DNA of 64,000 bases from Sinimarinibacterium flocculans. Lineage in GTDB: Bacteria; Pseudomonadota; Gammaproteobacteria; Nevskiales; Nevskiaceae. Each line of letters opens with the position of its first letter. Positions within the stretch are counted from its first letter, which is position 1. Below are positions 13,950 to 22,669 of this stretch, piece after piece. The DNA lies in NCBI RefSeq assembly GCF_003201205.1, contig NZ_QICN01000006.1, forward strand, positions 186,001 to 250,000, in the 5' to 3' direction. The notes under the pieces are model-generated. The model had not been told where the DNA came from and made no database searches. It worked only from the letters and a program-made list of their open reading frames with translations. Made by a program: the position numbers and the translations under genes.

Positions 13950-16454
13950 TCACAGCGTCCACTCCAGCGTCGCGCCGAAGCTGCGCGCCTCGCCGTAGCG
14001 GCTGGCGATGCGCGAGCCGGAGACCAGCGCGCCCTGCCGGTTGACGTCGTCGGTGAGATTGCGCCCGTAGACGGCGAGCGTGAAGCCGGCCGGCAGGCGG
14101 TAGCCGAGCTTGGCGTTGACCAGGGTGCGCGCGTCGGCGCGCGACAGCGGATCGTTGTCCGGGTCCGAGTAGAACGCGGCGATGTGGTTGACGTTGATCT
14201 GGCCGCTCAGCCGGCGCCACTCACGCAGGCGCAGGCCGAGGCCGGCGCTGTAGTCCGGGGCGTAGGGGAATTCGTTGTCGGCGTAGTCCTCGCCGTCGTT
14301 GACGAACTCGTCGAACTCGCTGTGCAGCAGGCCGGCGCTGACGAAGACCTCGAACGGCGCATCGAAGCGCCACAGCGCCTCGGCCTCGAGGCCGTAGTAG
14401 TGCGAACGGCCGGCGTTCGCGGTCGTGGTCTCGAAGCCGGAGGTCTCGCCGATCGTCACCTGCTGGTCGCGCCAGTCGGTGTAGAACAGGTTGGCGTTGA
14501 GCGTCAGGCGCTCGTCCAGCCAGCGCGAGCGTGCGGCGAACTCGATGGTCCGCGTGTACTCGGGTTCGAAGGGGCTGACGGCGCCGCCGAAGAAGGAGAT
14601 GCTGGTGCCGCCGGAGCGGTAGCCTTCCTGGTAGGTCAGCGACAGCGCGGCGCCGGTGTCCGTGAACCAGGTGAGGCCGAGTTTGGGCAGCAGGTCGGTG
14701 TGGCTCGTGCGTCCCGATTCCTCGTAGTCCGGGGGAACCACGCCGGGCAGCAGCGTCGCCAGCAGGTCACCGGCGGCGTCGGGCAGCGGCACGCCGAGCG
14801 GCAGGTCCAGCGGCAGCCCGGGCACGGCCGTCGTCAGCGTCAGCGACAGATCCGACTCGTCGTGCCGCCGGGCGCGCTCGTCGTTGAGGCGCAGGCCGGC
14901 GGTCAGGCGCCAGGCATCGGCGAAGTCCCAGTCGGCCTCGGCGAACAGCGCCTGCGTGCGCAGCGTGCTGTCGGACCGGATGTAGCCGTTGAGCAGCACG
15001 AGCCCGCCGGCCGCGGCGACGTCGTGCCCCACGGTTTCCGTGGCCTTGTCGCCGTCGGCGACATAGGCGCCGAGCACGGCGTTCAGGCGCGCGCCGGCGT
15101 AATGGAGCCGCAGCTCCTGGCTGAAGACCTGCTCGTCGACGGTGTTGTCGGAATAGCCGCCATCGGACGCCGAACGGTCGTAGTCGATGACGTAGAGATT
15201 GGCGAAGTCGGCCCAGCCACTGATCACGTCGACGCGCCAGCCGTCGCCGAAGGCGACGCTCTGCTCGAGGCTGTGCAGATGCGTCTGGTCGTCCTCGTTG
15301 CCGCGCACGTTCGCGGTTTCGGTGCGCGCGCCTTCGGACGAGTCGTGCAGCGGGTCGCCGAATTCGTTGTCGGCCTCGGTGTAGCCGTATTGCGCGCGGT
15401 AGCCGGGGAGCAGCGCCGGCGTCCATGCCAGCTTGGCGCGTGCGTTGCGCGTGCGCTCGCGGCCGGCATCGTCCTCGTTGCGCGTGAGGTTGCGGATGTC
15501 GCCCGGATCGAAGCGGTCCTGGGCGGCGACGCGAAAGCGCAGCGTCTCGCCGATCGGGCCTCCTCCGGCCACGGCGTAGTCGTGGCCGCCGCGGCTGATG
15601 ATGCCGGCGCGGGCACGCGCATCCCAGTACGGGGTCGGCTCGCGCGAGCGCAGGACGACCGAGCCGGCCAGGCTGCTGCGCCCCTGGTTGGTCGATTGCG
15701 AACCGCGCAGCACTTCGACCTGCTCGAGATCCCAGGCCGAGACCGGGCCGGCGAAGCTGGCCGCGCGCGCGGGCAGCGCGACGCCGTCCAGATAGACGCT
15801 GATGGTTTCGCCCTCGCCGCCGATACCGCCCTGCGGCACGCCGCGGATCGCGATCTCACGGTCGCCGGCGGCCGACAACACATTGGCGAACTGCGTGACC
15901 ACGTCCTTCATGGCCGCGTCGCTCGAGGCGGCCAGATCTTCGCGGGTGACGATGCCGACGCTGCTGGCGGTCTCGTTGAGGCTGCGGCCGAGCTTCTCGC
16001 CGGTGACGACGATGGTCTCCAGCGTCGGGGGCGGCGTGCGAGCGCCGCCCTCTGCGCCGTCATCCGGGGTGTCGTCGATCTCGTCGGCCGGCAGCGCCGC
16101 CGCGTCGACGGCGATGGTGTCCAGCGTCGGCGGCTGTGCGCCGGCGTCGTGCCACAGCAGGCCGGCGGCCAGCACGGTGGCGGAGGTGACGGTCCAGCCG
16201 GGCGGGCGTGTCCAGACCGGCGCAGCCGCCGCGCGTGCGCCGAGGTCGATCAGGCCGATGGCGGCCAGATGCGCGCTCCAGCGCAGCAGACCGTCCGCGC
16301 CGAAGCGCTGGAGCCACACCAGCAGCGCCGCCGAGGCCAGCAGCGTGCCCACCAGTCGCCACTCGAGTGCGCGATCGGCGCGCCAGCCCCGCAGCAGGGG
16401 GAGCAGCCAGCAGCCCGCGGCCGTGAGCATGCTCGTCGTTGCCAGAATCTCCAA
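13950..16454 (-). CDS. TonB-dependent receptor with fused N-terminal inner-membrane domain
   Basis: 834 aa from the TTG at 16454 (GGAAAG 4 nt upstream; an ATG at 16430 is the alternative). Residues about 3-105 carry four hydrophobic segments (for example CWLLPLLRGW, VGTLLASAALLVWL, AHLAAIGLIDLGA, ATVLAAGLLWHDAGAQ), unlike a normal cleavable signal peptide. They resemble the small membrane proteins (DUF3325/DUF3649 class) found beside iron receptors; this is a weak comparison by character. Then come TonB-box-like LETIVVTGEKLGRSLNETASS, a plug with AIRGVPQGGIGG, ISVYLDGVALP and VEVLRGSQSTNQGRSSLAGSV, and a long barrel closing with FGATLEWTL. A Fur-box-like site lies upstream. The last hydrophobic segment may act as the real signal peptide. 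Confidence 0.82.
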   Translation of the reverse strand: MEILATTSMLTAAGCWLLPLLRGWRADRALEWRLVGTLLASAALLVWLQRFGADGLLRWSAHLAAIGLIDLGARAAAAPVWTRPPGWTVTSATVLAAGLLWHDAGAQPPTLDTIAVDAAALPADEIDDTPDDGAEGGARTPPPTLETIVVTGEKLGRSLNETASSVGIVTREDLAASSDAAMKDVVTQFANVLSAAGDREIAIRGVPQGGIGGEGETISVYLDGVALPARAASFAGPVSAWDLEQVEVLRGSQSTNQGRSSLAGSVVLRSREPTPYWDARARAGIISRGGHDYAVAGGGPIGETLRFRVAAQDRFDPGDIRNLTRNEDDAGRERTRNARAKLAWTPALLPGYRAQYGYTEADNEFGDPLHDSSEGARTETANVRGNEDDQTHLHSLEQSVAFGDGWRVDVISGWADFANLYVIDYDRSASDGGYSDNTVDEQVFSQELRLHYAGARLNAVLGAYVADGDKATETVGHDVAAAGGLVLLNGYIRSDSTLRTQALFAEADWDFADAWRLTAGLRLNDERARRHDESDLSLTLTTAVPGLPLDLPLGVPLPDAAGDLLATLLPGVVPPDYEESGRTSHTDLLPKLGLTWFTDTGAALSLTYQEGYRSGGTSISFFGGAVSPFEPEYTRTIEFAARSRWLDERLTLNANLFYTDWRDQQVTIGETSGFETTTANAGRSHYYGLEAEALWRFDAPFEVFVSAGLLHSEFDEFVNDGEDYADNEFPYAPDYSAGLGLRLREWRRLSGQINVNHIAAFYSDPDNDPLSRADARTLVNAKLGYRLPAGFTLAVYGRNLTDDVNRQGALVSGSRIASRYGEARSFGATLEWTL

Positions 16455-16515
16455 CCGCTTTCCCCGTCATGTCGCGCGCGACCGGCTGCCGCAGCGTCCT
16501 GTGTTGCGAGCGGTG

Positions 16516-16532
16516 ATGATAGTCGTTCTCAT
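16516..16532. promoter_or_regulatory. Putative Fur box
   Basis: The sequence atgatagtcgttctcat matches 14 of 17 positions of the core ATGATAATCATTATCAT of the Fur consensus. It lies 62-78 bp upstream of the TTG start of the leftward iron-receptor gene and about 130 bp upstream of msrA. Its location before a TonB receptor and heme locus makes Fur control plausible. The match was made by eye. Confidence 0.6.
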
Positions 16533-16662
16533 TTGCAGACTCAATTGCACCGATCGCGGCAGACACCTTGATTCGCCCGCAGGCGACCGCACTGTGGACG
16601 ACAGCGGTGGCGGTGCGGTTCAGAATGCGGCCACCGCCTCACTTCCTCGCACGGAGTTCCCC

Positions 16663-17289
16663 ATGTCCCTGGTCTCGAACTCGCGCGGCAGCGCGCATCC
16701 CCTGACGCCGGCCGAGTTCCCGGATGCGGACCTCGACATCGGCAGCGATGCCGGCGCGCGTCAGTCGGCGGTCCTCGCCGGCGGTTGCTTCTGGTGCGTC
16801 GAGGCGGTCTACCGCCAGCTCGACGGCGTGCTCGATGTGGTGTCCGGATATGCCGGCGACAGTGCGGCGACCGCCGACTACAAGACCGTCTGCAGCGGCA
16901 CCACCGATCACGCCGAGGTCGTGCGCATCGACTTCGATGCCACGAAGATCAGCTTCGGCACGCTGCTCAAGGTGTTCTTCTCGGTGGCGCACGATCCCAC
17001 GCACCTGAACCGCCAGGGCAATGACGTCGGTCGCCAGTACCGCTCGGCGGTGTTCTACGCCGACGACGCACAGCGCGAGGTCGCCGAACGCTACGTCCGC
17101 AAGCTCGACGCGGCCGGCGCCTATCCCGAGAAGATCGTGACGACGCTGGAACCGCTCGAAGCCTTCCATCCTGCGGAGACCTACCACCAGGACTACGCGG
17201 CACGCAATCCGGCGCAGCCGTACATCGCCGCAGTGGCGGCACCCAAGGTGGAGAAGCTCAAGCGCTATTACGCCGATCGCCTGAAGTGA
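16663..17289 (+). CDS. msrA: Peptide-methionine (S)-S-oxide reductase MsrA
   Basis: 208 aa from the ATG at 16663 (GGAG 7 nt upstream). The catalytic GGCFWCVEAVYRQLDGV motif has nucleophile Cys42, and GYAGD, YKTVCSGTTDHAEVVRIDFD and HDPTHLNRQGNDVGRQYRSA are all typical of MsrA. The enzyme reduces methionine-S-sulfoxide in proteins with thioredoxin. The C-terminal tail (AAVAAPKVEKLKRYYADRLK) lacks extra recycling cysteines. It is divergent from the iron-receptor gene and convergent with modC. Confidence 0.95.
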   Translation: MSLVSNSRGSAHPLTPAEFPDADLDIGSDAGARQSAVLAGGCFWCVEAVYRQLDGVLDVVSGYAGDSAATADYKTVCSGTTDHAEVVRIDFDATKISFGTLLKVFFSVAHDPTHLNRQGNDVGRQYRSAVFYADDAQREVAERYVRKLDAAGAYPEKIVTTLEPLEAFHPAETYHQDYAARNPAQPYIAAVAAPKVEKLKRYYADRLK

Positions 17290-17315
17290 CGGCGTCTGCT
17301 GCGGCGCGCAGGGCC

Positions 17316-18392
17316 TCAGGCCAGCAGCGCCGCCGCCTTGACCTGCGCCCAGACGACGCGTCCCGGTTCGAGCCCGAGCTGGCGCCAGGAGCGGGCGGTG
17401 ATGCGGGCCAGCAGCGGTGTGCCGCCGGCGTCCAGTCGCACGAGACATTGTGCGCCGCCCGGCAGGTCCCGTCGATCGACGACGAGGGCGGCGATCACGT
17501 TGAGGATGCTGGTCGCCTGCGGCGGCTGCGTCGTCAGGCTGACGTCGCGGGCGTGCACGCGACAGCGCAGGGTTTCGCCAGGCGCCTCCGCACGCAGCGG
17601 CACCTCGATCGTGCCGCCGGGGAAGCGCAGCCGCGTCAGACGGTCGCCCGGGTCGTGCGCATCGACGCGTGCGTCGAAGACGACGGCGGCGGCATCGCCG
17701 AAATCGCCGGCGATGTCGAGCCGGGCGACGGTTTCGCCCAGCGGCCCGGCGGCGCGCACCTGCCCGTGGTCGAGCACGACCAGGTGGTCGGCGAGCCGGG
17801 CGATCTCGTCGAAGGCATGGCTGACGTAGACCGTCGGGATCGCCAGCGTCCGGTGCAGGCGCTCGAGGTAGGGCAGCACTTCGGCCTTGCGCGCGGCATC
17901 GAGCGCCGACAGCGGCTCGTCCATCAGCAGCAGGGCCGGGTCGGCGAGCAGCGCGCGCGCGATCGCCACGCGCTGACGCTCGCCGCCGGACAGCGCATCG
18001 GCCTGGCGTTGCAGCAGGTGGCCGATGCCGAGCAGATCGACGATGTCGTCGAAACGCAGGTTCTGCGGACGACCGCGACGGCGCCAGCCGTATTCGAGGT
18101 TGCCGCGCACGCGCAGATGGGTGAACAGCGCGGCCTGTTGCCCGACGTAGCCGATGCGCCGGGCGGGCGTCGGCACGAAGATGCCGGCGGCGCTGTCCTG
18201 CCAGCAGGCCCCGTGCACGTGCAGCGTGGCGTCGGCGAGCCGTTCGAGCCCCGCCAGCGCGCGCAGGCAGGTGGTCTTGCCGGACCCGGACGCACCGAAC
18301 AGGGCGCTGATGCCGCGGGCGGGGAGGTCCAGTTCCACATCGAGCACGAAGCCCGGGTGGCGCTGGCGCAGGCGGGCATGGATGCCGTCCAT
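17316..18392 (-). CDS. modC: Molybdate ABC transporter ATP-binding protein ModC
   Basis: 358 aa. Walker A GASGSGKTT (about 34), the Q-loop region YVGQQAALFTHLRVRGNLEYG, signature [16 protein letters not shown], Walker B ALLLMDEPLSALD and the switch His in VSHAFDEI are all present. The C-terminal ~120 residues form the MOP/TOBE molybdate-binding region (SILNVIAALVVDRRDLPGG), which separates ModC from other importer ATPases. Its start abuts the end of the modA-modB fusion gene (shared base at 18392), so the two form one operon for high-affinity molybdate uptake. Confidence 0.93.
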   Translation of the reverse strand: MDGIHARLRQRHPGFVLDVELDLPARGISALFGASGSGKTTCLRALAGLERLADATLHVHGACWQDSAAGIFVPTPARRIGYVGQQAALFTHLRVRGNLEYGWRRRGRPQNLRFDDIVDLLGIGHLLQRQADALSGGERQRVAIARALLADPALLLMDEPLSALDAARKAEVLPYLERLHRTLAIPTVYVSHAFDEIARLADHLVVLDHGQVRAAGPLGETVARLDIAGDFGDAAAVVFDARVDAHDPGDRLTRLRFPGGTIEVPLRAEAPGETLRCRVHARDVSLTTQPPQATSILNVIAALVVDRRDLPGGAQCLVRLDAGGTPLLARITARSWRQLGLEPGRVVWAQVKAAALLA

Positions 18393-19858
18393 CAGACGCT
18401 GCGCAGCCGCGGGTTGAGGGCGTACAGCAGCAGCAGCGCGCAGAACGACAAGGCCAGCAGGATCGCGGCCAGCCCGTGTGCCTGCGCGTAGTCGAAGGCC
18501 TCGACGTGGTCGTAGATCTGCACCGAGACCACGCGGGTCGAGCCCGGGATGCTGCCGCCGATCATCAGCACGACACCGAACTCGCCGATGGTGTGGACGA
18601 AGCCGAGGATGCCGCCGGCGGCGATACCGCGTCGCGCCAGCGGCAGCGCGATCGTGAAGAAGCGGTCGACCGCGCCGGCGCCCAGCGCGGCGGCCTCCTC
18701 GAGTACGTCATCGCCGACGGACTCGAAGGCCGCGCGCAGCGGCTGCACGACGAAGGGCAGCGAGTAGACCAGCGAGGCGACGACCAGGCCCGGGAAGGTG
18801 AACGGCAGCAGGCCCAGGCCCAGCGACTCGGTCAGTCGGCCGAGCGGGCCGTCGGCGCCGAGTGCGACCAGCAGGTAGAAGCCGAGCACCGTCGGTGGCA
18901 GCACCAGCGGCAGCGCGACCAGCGCACTGACCGGCCAGGCCCACCGCGAGCGCGTACGCGCCAGCCACCACGCCAGCGGTGTCGCCAGGCCGAGCAGCAG
19001 CAGCGTGACGACGCCGGCGAGCCTGAGCGTCAGGCCGAGCGCGATCCAGTCGGCCCGGGACAGCAGCGTCCGCGTCGGTTCGGTAACGGTCGTCGCCAGC
19101 GGCGCGGCGCCATAGCCGTGACGCGCGATGACGGCCTGCGCCTGTTCGCCGTGCAGCCAGCGGGCGAAGGACTGTGCGAGCGGCTTGCCGGCGCCGTGGC
19201 GCGTCAGTACCTGACCTTGCGCCAGCGGCGCGTGCAGGATGTCCGGCACCAGCGTGTAGCGGCCGTCGCCGGCGAAGTCCGGGTCGAGCACCTGCGACAG
19301 GGCGATCAGCCCGATCTGCGCGTTGCCGCTGCGCACGAACTGCGCGGTCTGGCCGATGTTCTCGCCATAGACGAGGCGCGATTCGACCTGCGGCCAGATA
19401 CCACTGGCGCGCAGGGCTTCGCGGGCGCGCATGCCGTAGGGCGCGTGGCGCGGCTGCGCGATGGCAATGCGCGAGAAGCGCGGGTCAGCCAGGTCTTCGA
19501 GCGTCAGCAGGCCGGCATCGGTCATGGTGCTCCACAGCGCGAGACGTCCGCGCGCGTACTCGCGCACCGGCGCGACCGCGAAACCCTCGGCGATCAGCGC
19601 TCTCGGACTGTCCATGTCGGCGGCGCAGAACAGGTCGTACGGCGCGCCGGCACGGATCTGTGCCGCGAGTTTGCCGGTCGACGCGTACACGGCGCCGACG
19701 TCCGCGTCCGCGTGGTGTGCGCTGAACAGCGCGAGCAGCTCCTCCATCGCCGGCTTGAAGTTGCTGGCGGTGGCGACGAGCAGCCGCTCGCCGGCCGCGG
19801 CGGGCGCGGCGGCCAGCACCATCAGGACGGCAGCAAGCAGGCGCCCGCTGGCGGGCAT
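18392..19858 (-). CDS. modAB: Fused ModA-ModB: molybdate-binding protein joined to permease
   Basis: 488 aa from the ATG at 19858 (GGAG 10 nt upstream). Residues 1-20 form a signal segment (LAAVLMVLAAAPAAAGE). Residues about 21-255 are ModA: VATASNFKPAMEELLALF, VYASTGKLAAQIRAGAPYDLF, IAIAQPRHAPYGMRAREAL, YGENIGQTAQFV. Residues about 265-488 are ModB: five to six membrane spans with PLVLPPTVLGFYLLVALG and the coupling motif EEAAALGAGAVDRFFTIALPLARRGI, which docks ModC. In most bacteria these are separate genes. Here no stop or start lies between them, so the binding domain would be tethered in the periplasm ahead of the first membrane span. A ModE-like dyad lies 32-57 bp upstream. Confidence 0.9.
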   Translation of the reverse strand: MPASGRLLAAVLMVLAAAPAAAGERLLVATASNFKPAMEELLALFSAHHADADVGAVYASTGKLAAQIRAGAPYDLFCAADMDSPRALIAEGFAVAPVREYARGRLALWSTMTDAGLLTLEDLADPRFSRIAIAQPRHAPYGMRAREALRASGIWPQVESRLVYGENIGQTAQFVRSGNAQIGLIALSQVLDPDFAGDGRYTLVPDILHAPLAQGQVLTRHGAGKPLAQSFARWLHGEQAQAVIARHGYGAAPLATTVTEPTRTLLSRADWIALGLTLRLAGVVTLLLLGLATPLAWWLARTRSRWAWPVSALVALPLVLPPTVLGFYLLVALGADGPLGRLTESLGLGLLPFTFPGLVVASLVYSLPFVVQPLRAAFESVGDDVLEEAAALGAGAVDRFFTIALPLARRGIAAGGILGFVHTIGEFGVVLMIGGSIPGSTRVVSVQIYDHVEAFDYAQAHGLAAILLALSFCALLLLYALNPRLRSV

Positions 19859-19889
19859 GACGAACGCTCCATGAAAACCGGACTGCGCA

Positions 19890-19915
19890 GCGTTATATCC
19901 GCGAAGGTATAACGC
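19890..19915. promoter_or_regulatory. ModE-like operator upstream of modAB
   Basis: A perfect 8-bp dyad, GCGTTATA-N10-TATAACGC, lies 32-57 bp upstream of the modAB ATG. Its arms match the CG(T/C)TATAT...TATAACG core of ModE molybdate-repressor sites. It is the only such dyad I found in the window and stands before the only molybdate operon. Confidence 0.75.
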
Positions 19916-19947
19916 GCGCCAGCTTCCCGGCGCGATCAGCGGTGCGA

Positions 19948-22335
19948 TCAGATGTGGCAGGCCTCGGCCGGGCCGGTGACCAGGAACGGGCTCGACGCAC
20001 TGTCGTAGGCCTGCGCCGGCAGCACCAGCGTCTGTGCCACGCCCTCGATGCGCAACCGGTAGGTGCCCGGTGCCAGGTTGCGCGGAATCGTCCACACCGC
20101 CTCGACCGTCGACGGGCCGATCTGCGCCGTGTCGATCGGCAGCGGCGACGGGATCAGCGGCTTCCAGACGAAGCGCAGCTCGGGGTCACGATCCTGCGCG
20201 ACGACCTCCCAGCGCCCGTCGCCGGCGAACCGCTCGGCGTAGACATAGCTCGACTGCGTCTTCAGGTCGTTGCGCGGATGGCCACCCTGGATCTCGAAGC
20301 GCACGACATCGCCGGGTGCCGCCGTCTGTGGCACGTCGCTGATGACGTCGCCGAAGCCCGCAGTGAGGCCCGGCAGGTCGGACGGCACGTACGGCGTACG
20401 GCGCTGCAGCGGGATGCTGTCGACATAGTCGGGGCCGACCGGCGCGGGTGCGCCGGCGGCGAGGCTCAACGCCAGCCGTCGGGACTCCTGCTGCACGGCG
20501 GCCAGCGTCCACGGTCCGTAGAGGTTCGAGCCGCCTTCGTACTGCTGGGTGGCGTACTCCTCGCGCGTGGTCAGGTAGTGCGCGAACTCGTTGACCAGAC
20601 CGGCGATGACGATCGTGTCGATGCCCACCGGTGCCAGCACCTCGAACAGGGTCTTCTGCAGCCGCCGTGCCGACATCGTCGTGACTTCCCACGGCACGCC
20701 GAGGATCGCGAAGTTGCCGACGCGGAACAGCTGGAACGGCACGATGTTCGGTTCGAACGACAGCGGCGGGCCGACCGGAATCAGCACCGGCTTCTCGGCC
20801 TGGCAGGACAGGTCGAGCAGCGGCAGCTCGTCGATGTTGCAGAACACGGCCTTCGACAGCGTCTCCGCCGGCAGATGCGCGCCGAGCAGGTTGACGAGGT
20901 CGTTGCGCACGGCGTCGAGCAGCGCCGGATCGTCGCCGCAGTCGATGCCCTCGACGGTGAAGCCGGGCCCATCCTCGGCGCCGGCGGCGAACGAGGGGCC
21001 GAGCACGCCCAGGCAGGTGCGCTTGATCTCGGTGTCGAGCGTCGCCGGATGCTGCAGGCTCGCGAGCACCACCGGGTCGGTGACTTCGACGGCATCCATC
21101 TGCACGTGCATCAGTCGATAGTCGACCGGGCCGCGCAGGGCGCGTCCGCCGCCGGTGTACAGCTCCAGCGACTTGGCGAGCTGCTTGGCGGCGGCGATGC
21201 TGGTGGATTCGTACGGGTCGGCGCCGCCGCCACGGGTCGGGTCGGGGTGCGGACGTTCGACAATGAAGAGGTTCGGCGAGGAGTCGCCCTCGTCGGTCTG
21301 CGCGAACGCGGCGACGAAGTTGTCGGTGCCGGGCTGCGCTGCGTAGTCAGTGTGCATGATCCGCTCGAAGCCGAGCGAGGCCTCGCCCTTGTGGTCCGAG
21401 CCGACCAGGTCCAGTTCCGGGCCGAGGATCGTCGGATGCACGCCGAACCAGTTGATCACGCCGACCCCGTTTCCGTCCGCGCGAGCGAGGTTGAGCTGCA
21501 CGAAGCGCTTGTTGGTGTCGACGATCTCGCCGCGGGCGTTGGTGAACTCCAGGCGTTCGCTTTCCGGGTTCTGCTCGAACGCGATCCGCGAGCGGTTGAT
21601 GTTCGTGTTCAGCAGCTCGCCGATCGCCAGTTCGACCGGTGCGGTCTGCGGGTGCGCCTCCAGGTTGGCATGTGCGAGGCGGATCGCCTCGACGATGCCG
21701 TCGACGATGGTGTCGAGCACGAGCTGATCGAAGCCCAGGTGCAGGAAGTTGAAGGCTTCGTAGTGCGAATACCCGGCGGGCCCCTGGTGCGTGTGCGTGG
21801 CCGACAGCATGAGGTTGTCCGGGCCGTAGTGCGGCGCGAGCGCCGGGTCGGCGGCAAGCTGCTCGAGCACGCCCAGGCGCACGGCGCCGAACATCTGCCC
21901 GGTGTCGGTGGAGACGAAGACCACGCGCTTGCCGTTGCACGGCGAGGCCAGCGCGAAGGCGCGTGCGTACTGGCGCGTGTACAGGCCGTGGAACACCTGG
22001 GTCGGGTCCTCCCAGCCCATGCCGCTGGTGTTGGCGACCGGACCGGTGATGTCGTGGAGCCCGGAGCCGAAGCGGTACGCGGTATTGCCCGCGCAGTCGC
22101 CGGAGGCTTCACCGACGGCGGCCGGTTCCACGGCCAGACGCCGCCCCGGCGCATCGACCTCCGCGCCCACCTGCAGGTAGGGGCTGTTCAGCGTGCACTG
22201 CGCACGGGCAGTATCGGCGACCCCGCGCGCACCGCCGAGTCCGGCAGCGGGTGCGGTGCTGTCGCCGCAGGCGCAGAGCGTCACGATCGCGCTCGCGAGC
22301 AGGGTGCCAGTGACGATGCGGCTTGGATGGGGCAT
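19948..22335 (-). CDS. Neutral ceramidase (neutral/alkaline non-lysosomal ceramidase family)
   Basis: 795 aa from the ATG at 22335 (AGGAT upstream; a 6-codon longer start is possible). The N-terminus is a lipoprotein-like signal ending in TLCACGD. The N-terminal catalytic domain has VFVSTDTGQMFGAVR, the zinc-site SATHTHQGPAGYSHY, the active-site stretch LLNTNINRSRIAFEQNP (Ser corresponds to the nucleophile of Pseudomonas ceramidase), NWFGVHPT, and the late FAQTDEGDSSPN. The C-terminal ~150 residues form a beta-rich domain with EVVAQDRDPELRFVWKP. These enzymes hydrolyse ceramide to sphingosine and fatty acid outside the cell. It is unlinked to other sphingolipid genes here. Confidence 0.9.
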   Translation of the reverse strand: MPHPSRIVTGTLLASAIVTLCACGDSTAPAAGLGGARGVADTARAQCTLNSPYLQVGAEVDAPGRRLAVEPAAVGEASGDCAGNTAYRFGSGLHDITGPVANTSGMGWEDPTQVFHGLYTRQYARAFALASPCNGKRVVFVSTDTGQMFGAVRLGVLEQLAADPALAPHYGPDNLMLSATHTHQGPAGYSHYEAFNFLHLGFDQLVLDTIVDGIVEAIRLAHANLEAHPQTAPVELAIGELLNTNINRSRIAFEQNPESERLEFTNARGEIVDTNKRFVQLNLARADGNGVGVINWFGVHPTILGPELDLVGSDHKGEASLGFERIMHTDYAAQPGTDNFVAAFAQTDEGDSSPNLFIVERPHPDPTRGGGADPYESTSIAAAKQLAKSLELYTGGGRALRGPVDYRLMHVQMDAVEVTDPVVLASLQHPATLDTEIKRTCLGVLGPSFAAGAEDGPGFTVEGIDCGDDPALLDAVRNDLVNLLGAHLPAETLSKAVFCNIDELPLLDLSCQAEKPVLIPVGPPLSFEPNIVPFQLFRVGNFAILGVPWEVTTMSARRLQKTLFEVLAPVGIDTIVIAGLVNEFAHYLTTREEYATQQYEGGSNLYGPWTLAAVQQESRRLALSLAAGAPAPVGPDYVDSIPLQRRTPYVPSDLPGLTAGFGDVISDVPQTAAPGDVVRFEIQGGHPRNDLKTQSSYVYAERFAGDGRWEVVAQDRDPELRFVWKPLIPSPLPIDTAQIGPSTVEAVWTIPRNLAPGTYRLRIEGVAQTLVLPAQAYDSASSPFLVTGPAEACHI

Positions 22336-22669
22336 GGCGGATCCTGCTGGCAAGGTTGTGAATCTGAGGTTACGCGGATCGTAACCGCCGCCGGCTTCCG
22401 GAAACGAGCACGCTGCCGTAAGGACTCCGTTCGTCCCGGGGGCAGGACCACTCGTCCTGCCATGCTGGCGCTGGCCTGCGCATCCACGTATCTCATCGGC
22501 TGCGGGGTCCGGCCTCGCCGGCCGCAGGGACGCGCCACCCGTACAACCGGTCCGGCTGGGGAGGTGCAGGACGCACCTCCTGGCGGTCGCACCGAGAGCC
22601 CTTTTCCTGAGCGTGGTTTCGATGCAACTGGCGCAACGACGAACGTCTCCCTCATGGCATCAGCCGAAC
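22336..22669. other. 334-bp intergenic region with several hairpins
   Basis: No convincing gene. It contains perfect inverted repeats GGCAGGAC-N5-GTCCTGCC (22441-22461) and GGAGGTGC-N5-GCACCTCC (22560-22580), plus a weaker CTGCGGggtCCGGCCtcgCCGG hairpin near 22500-22527. It presumably holds the divergent promoters of the ceramidase gene and the small gene at 22670. Confidence 0.5.

Noticed and set aside
13768-14220. N-terminal extension of the heme receptor through the hairpin repeat
   Set aside because: The stretch is low-complexity and translated from hairpins. The GTG at 13767 with its own ribosome-binding site begins a proper signal peptide.
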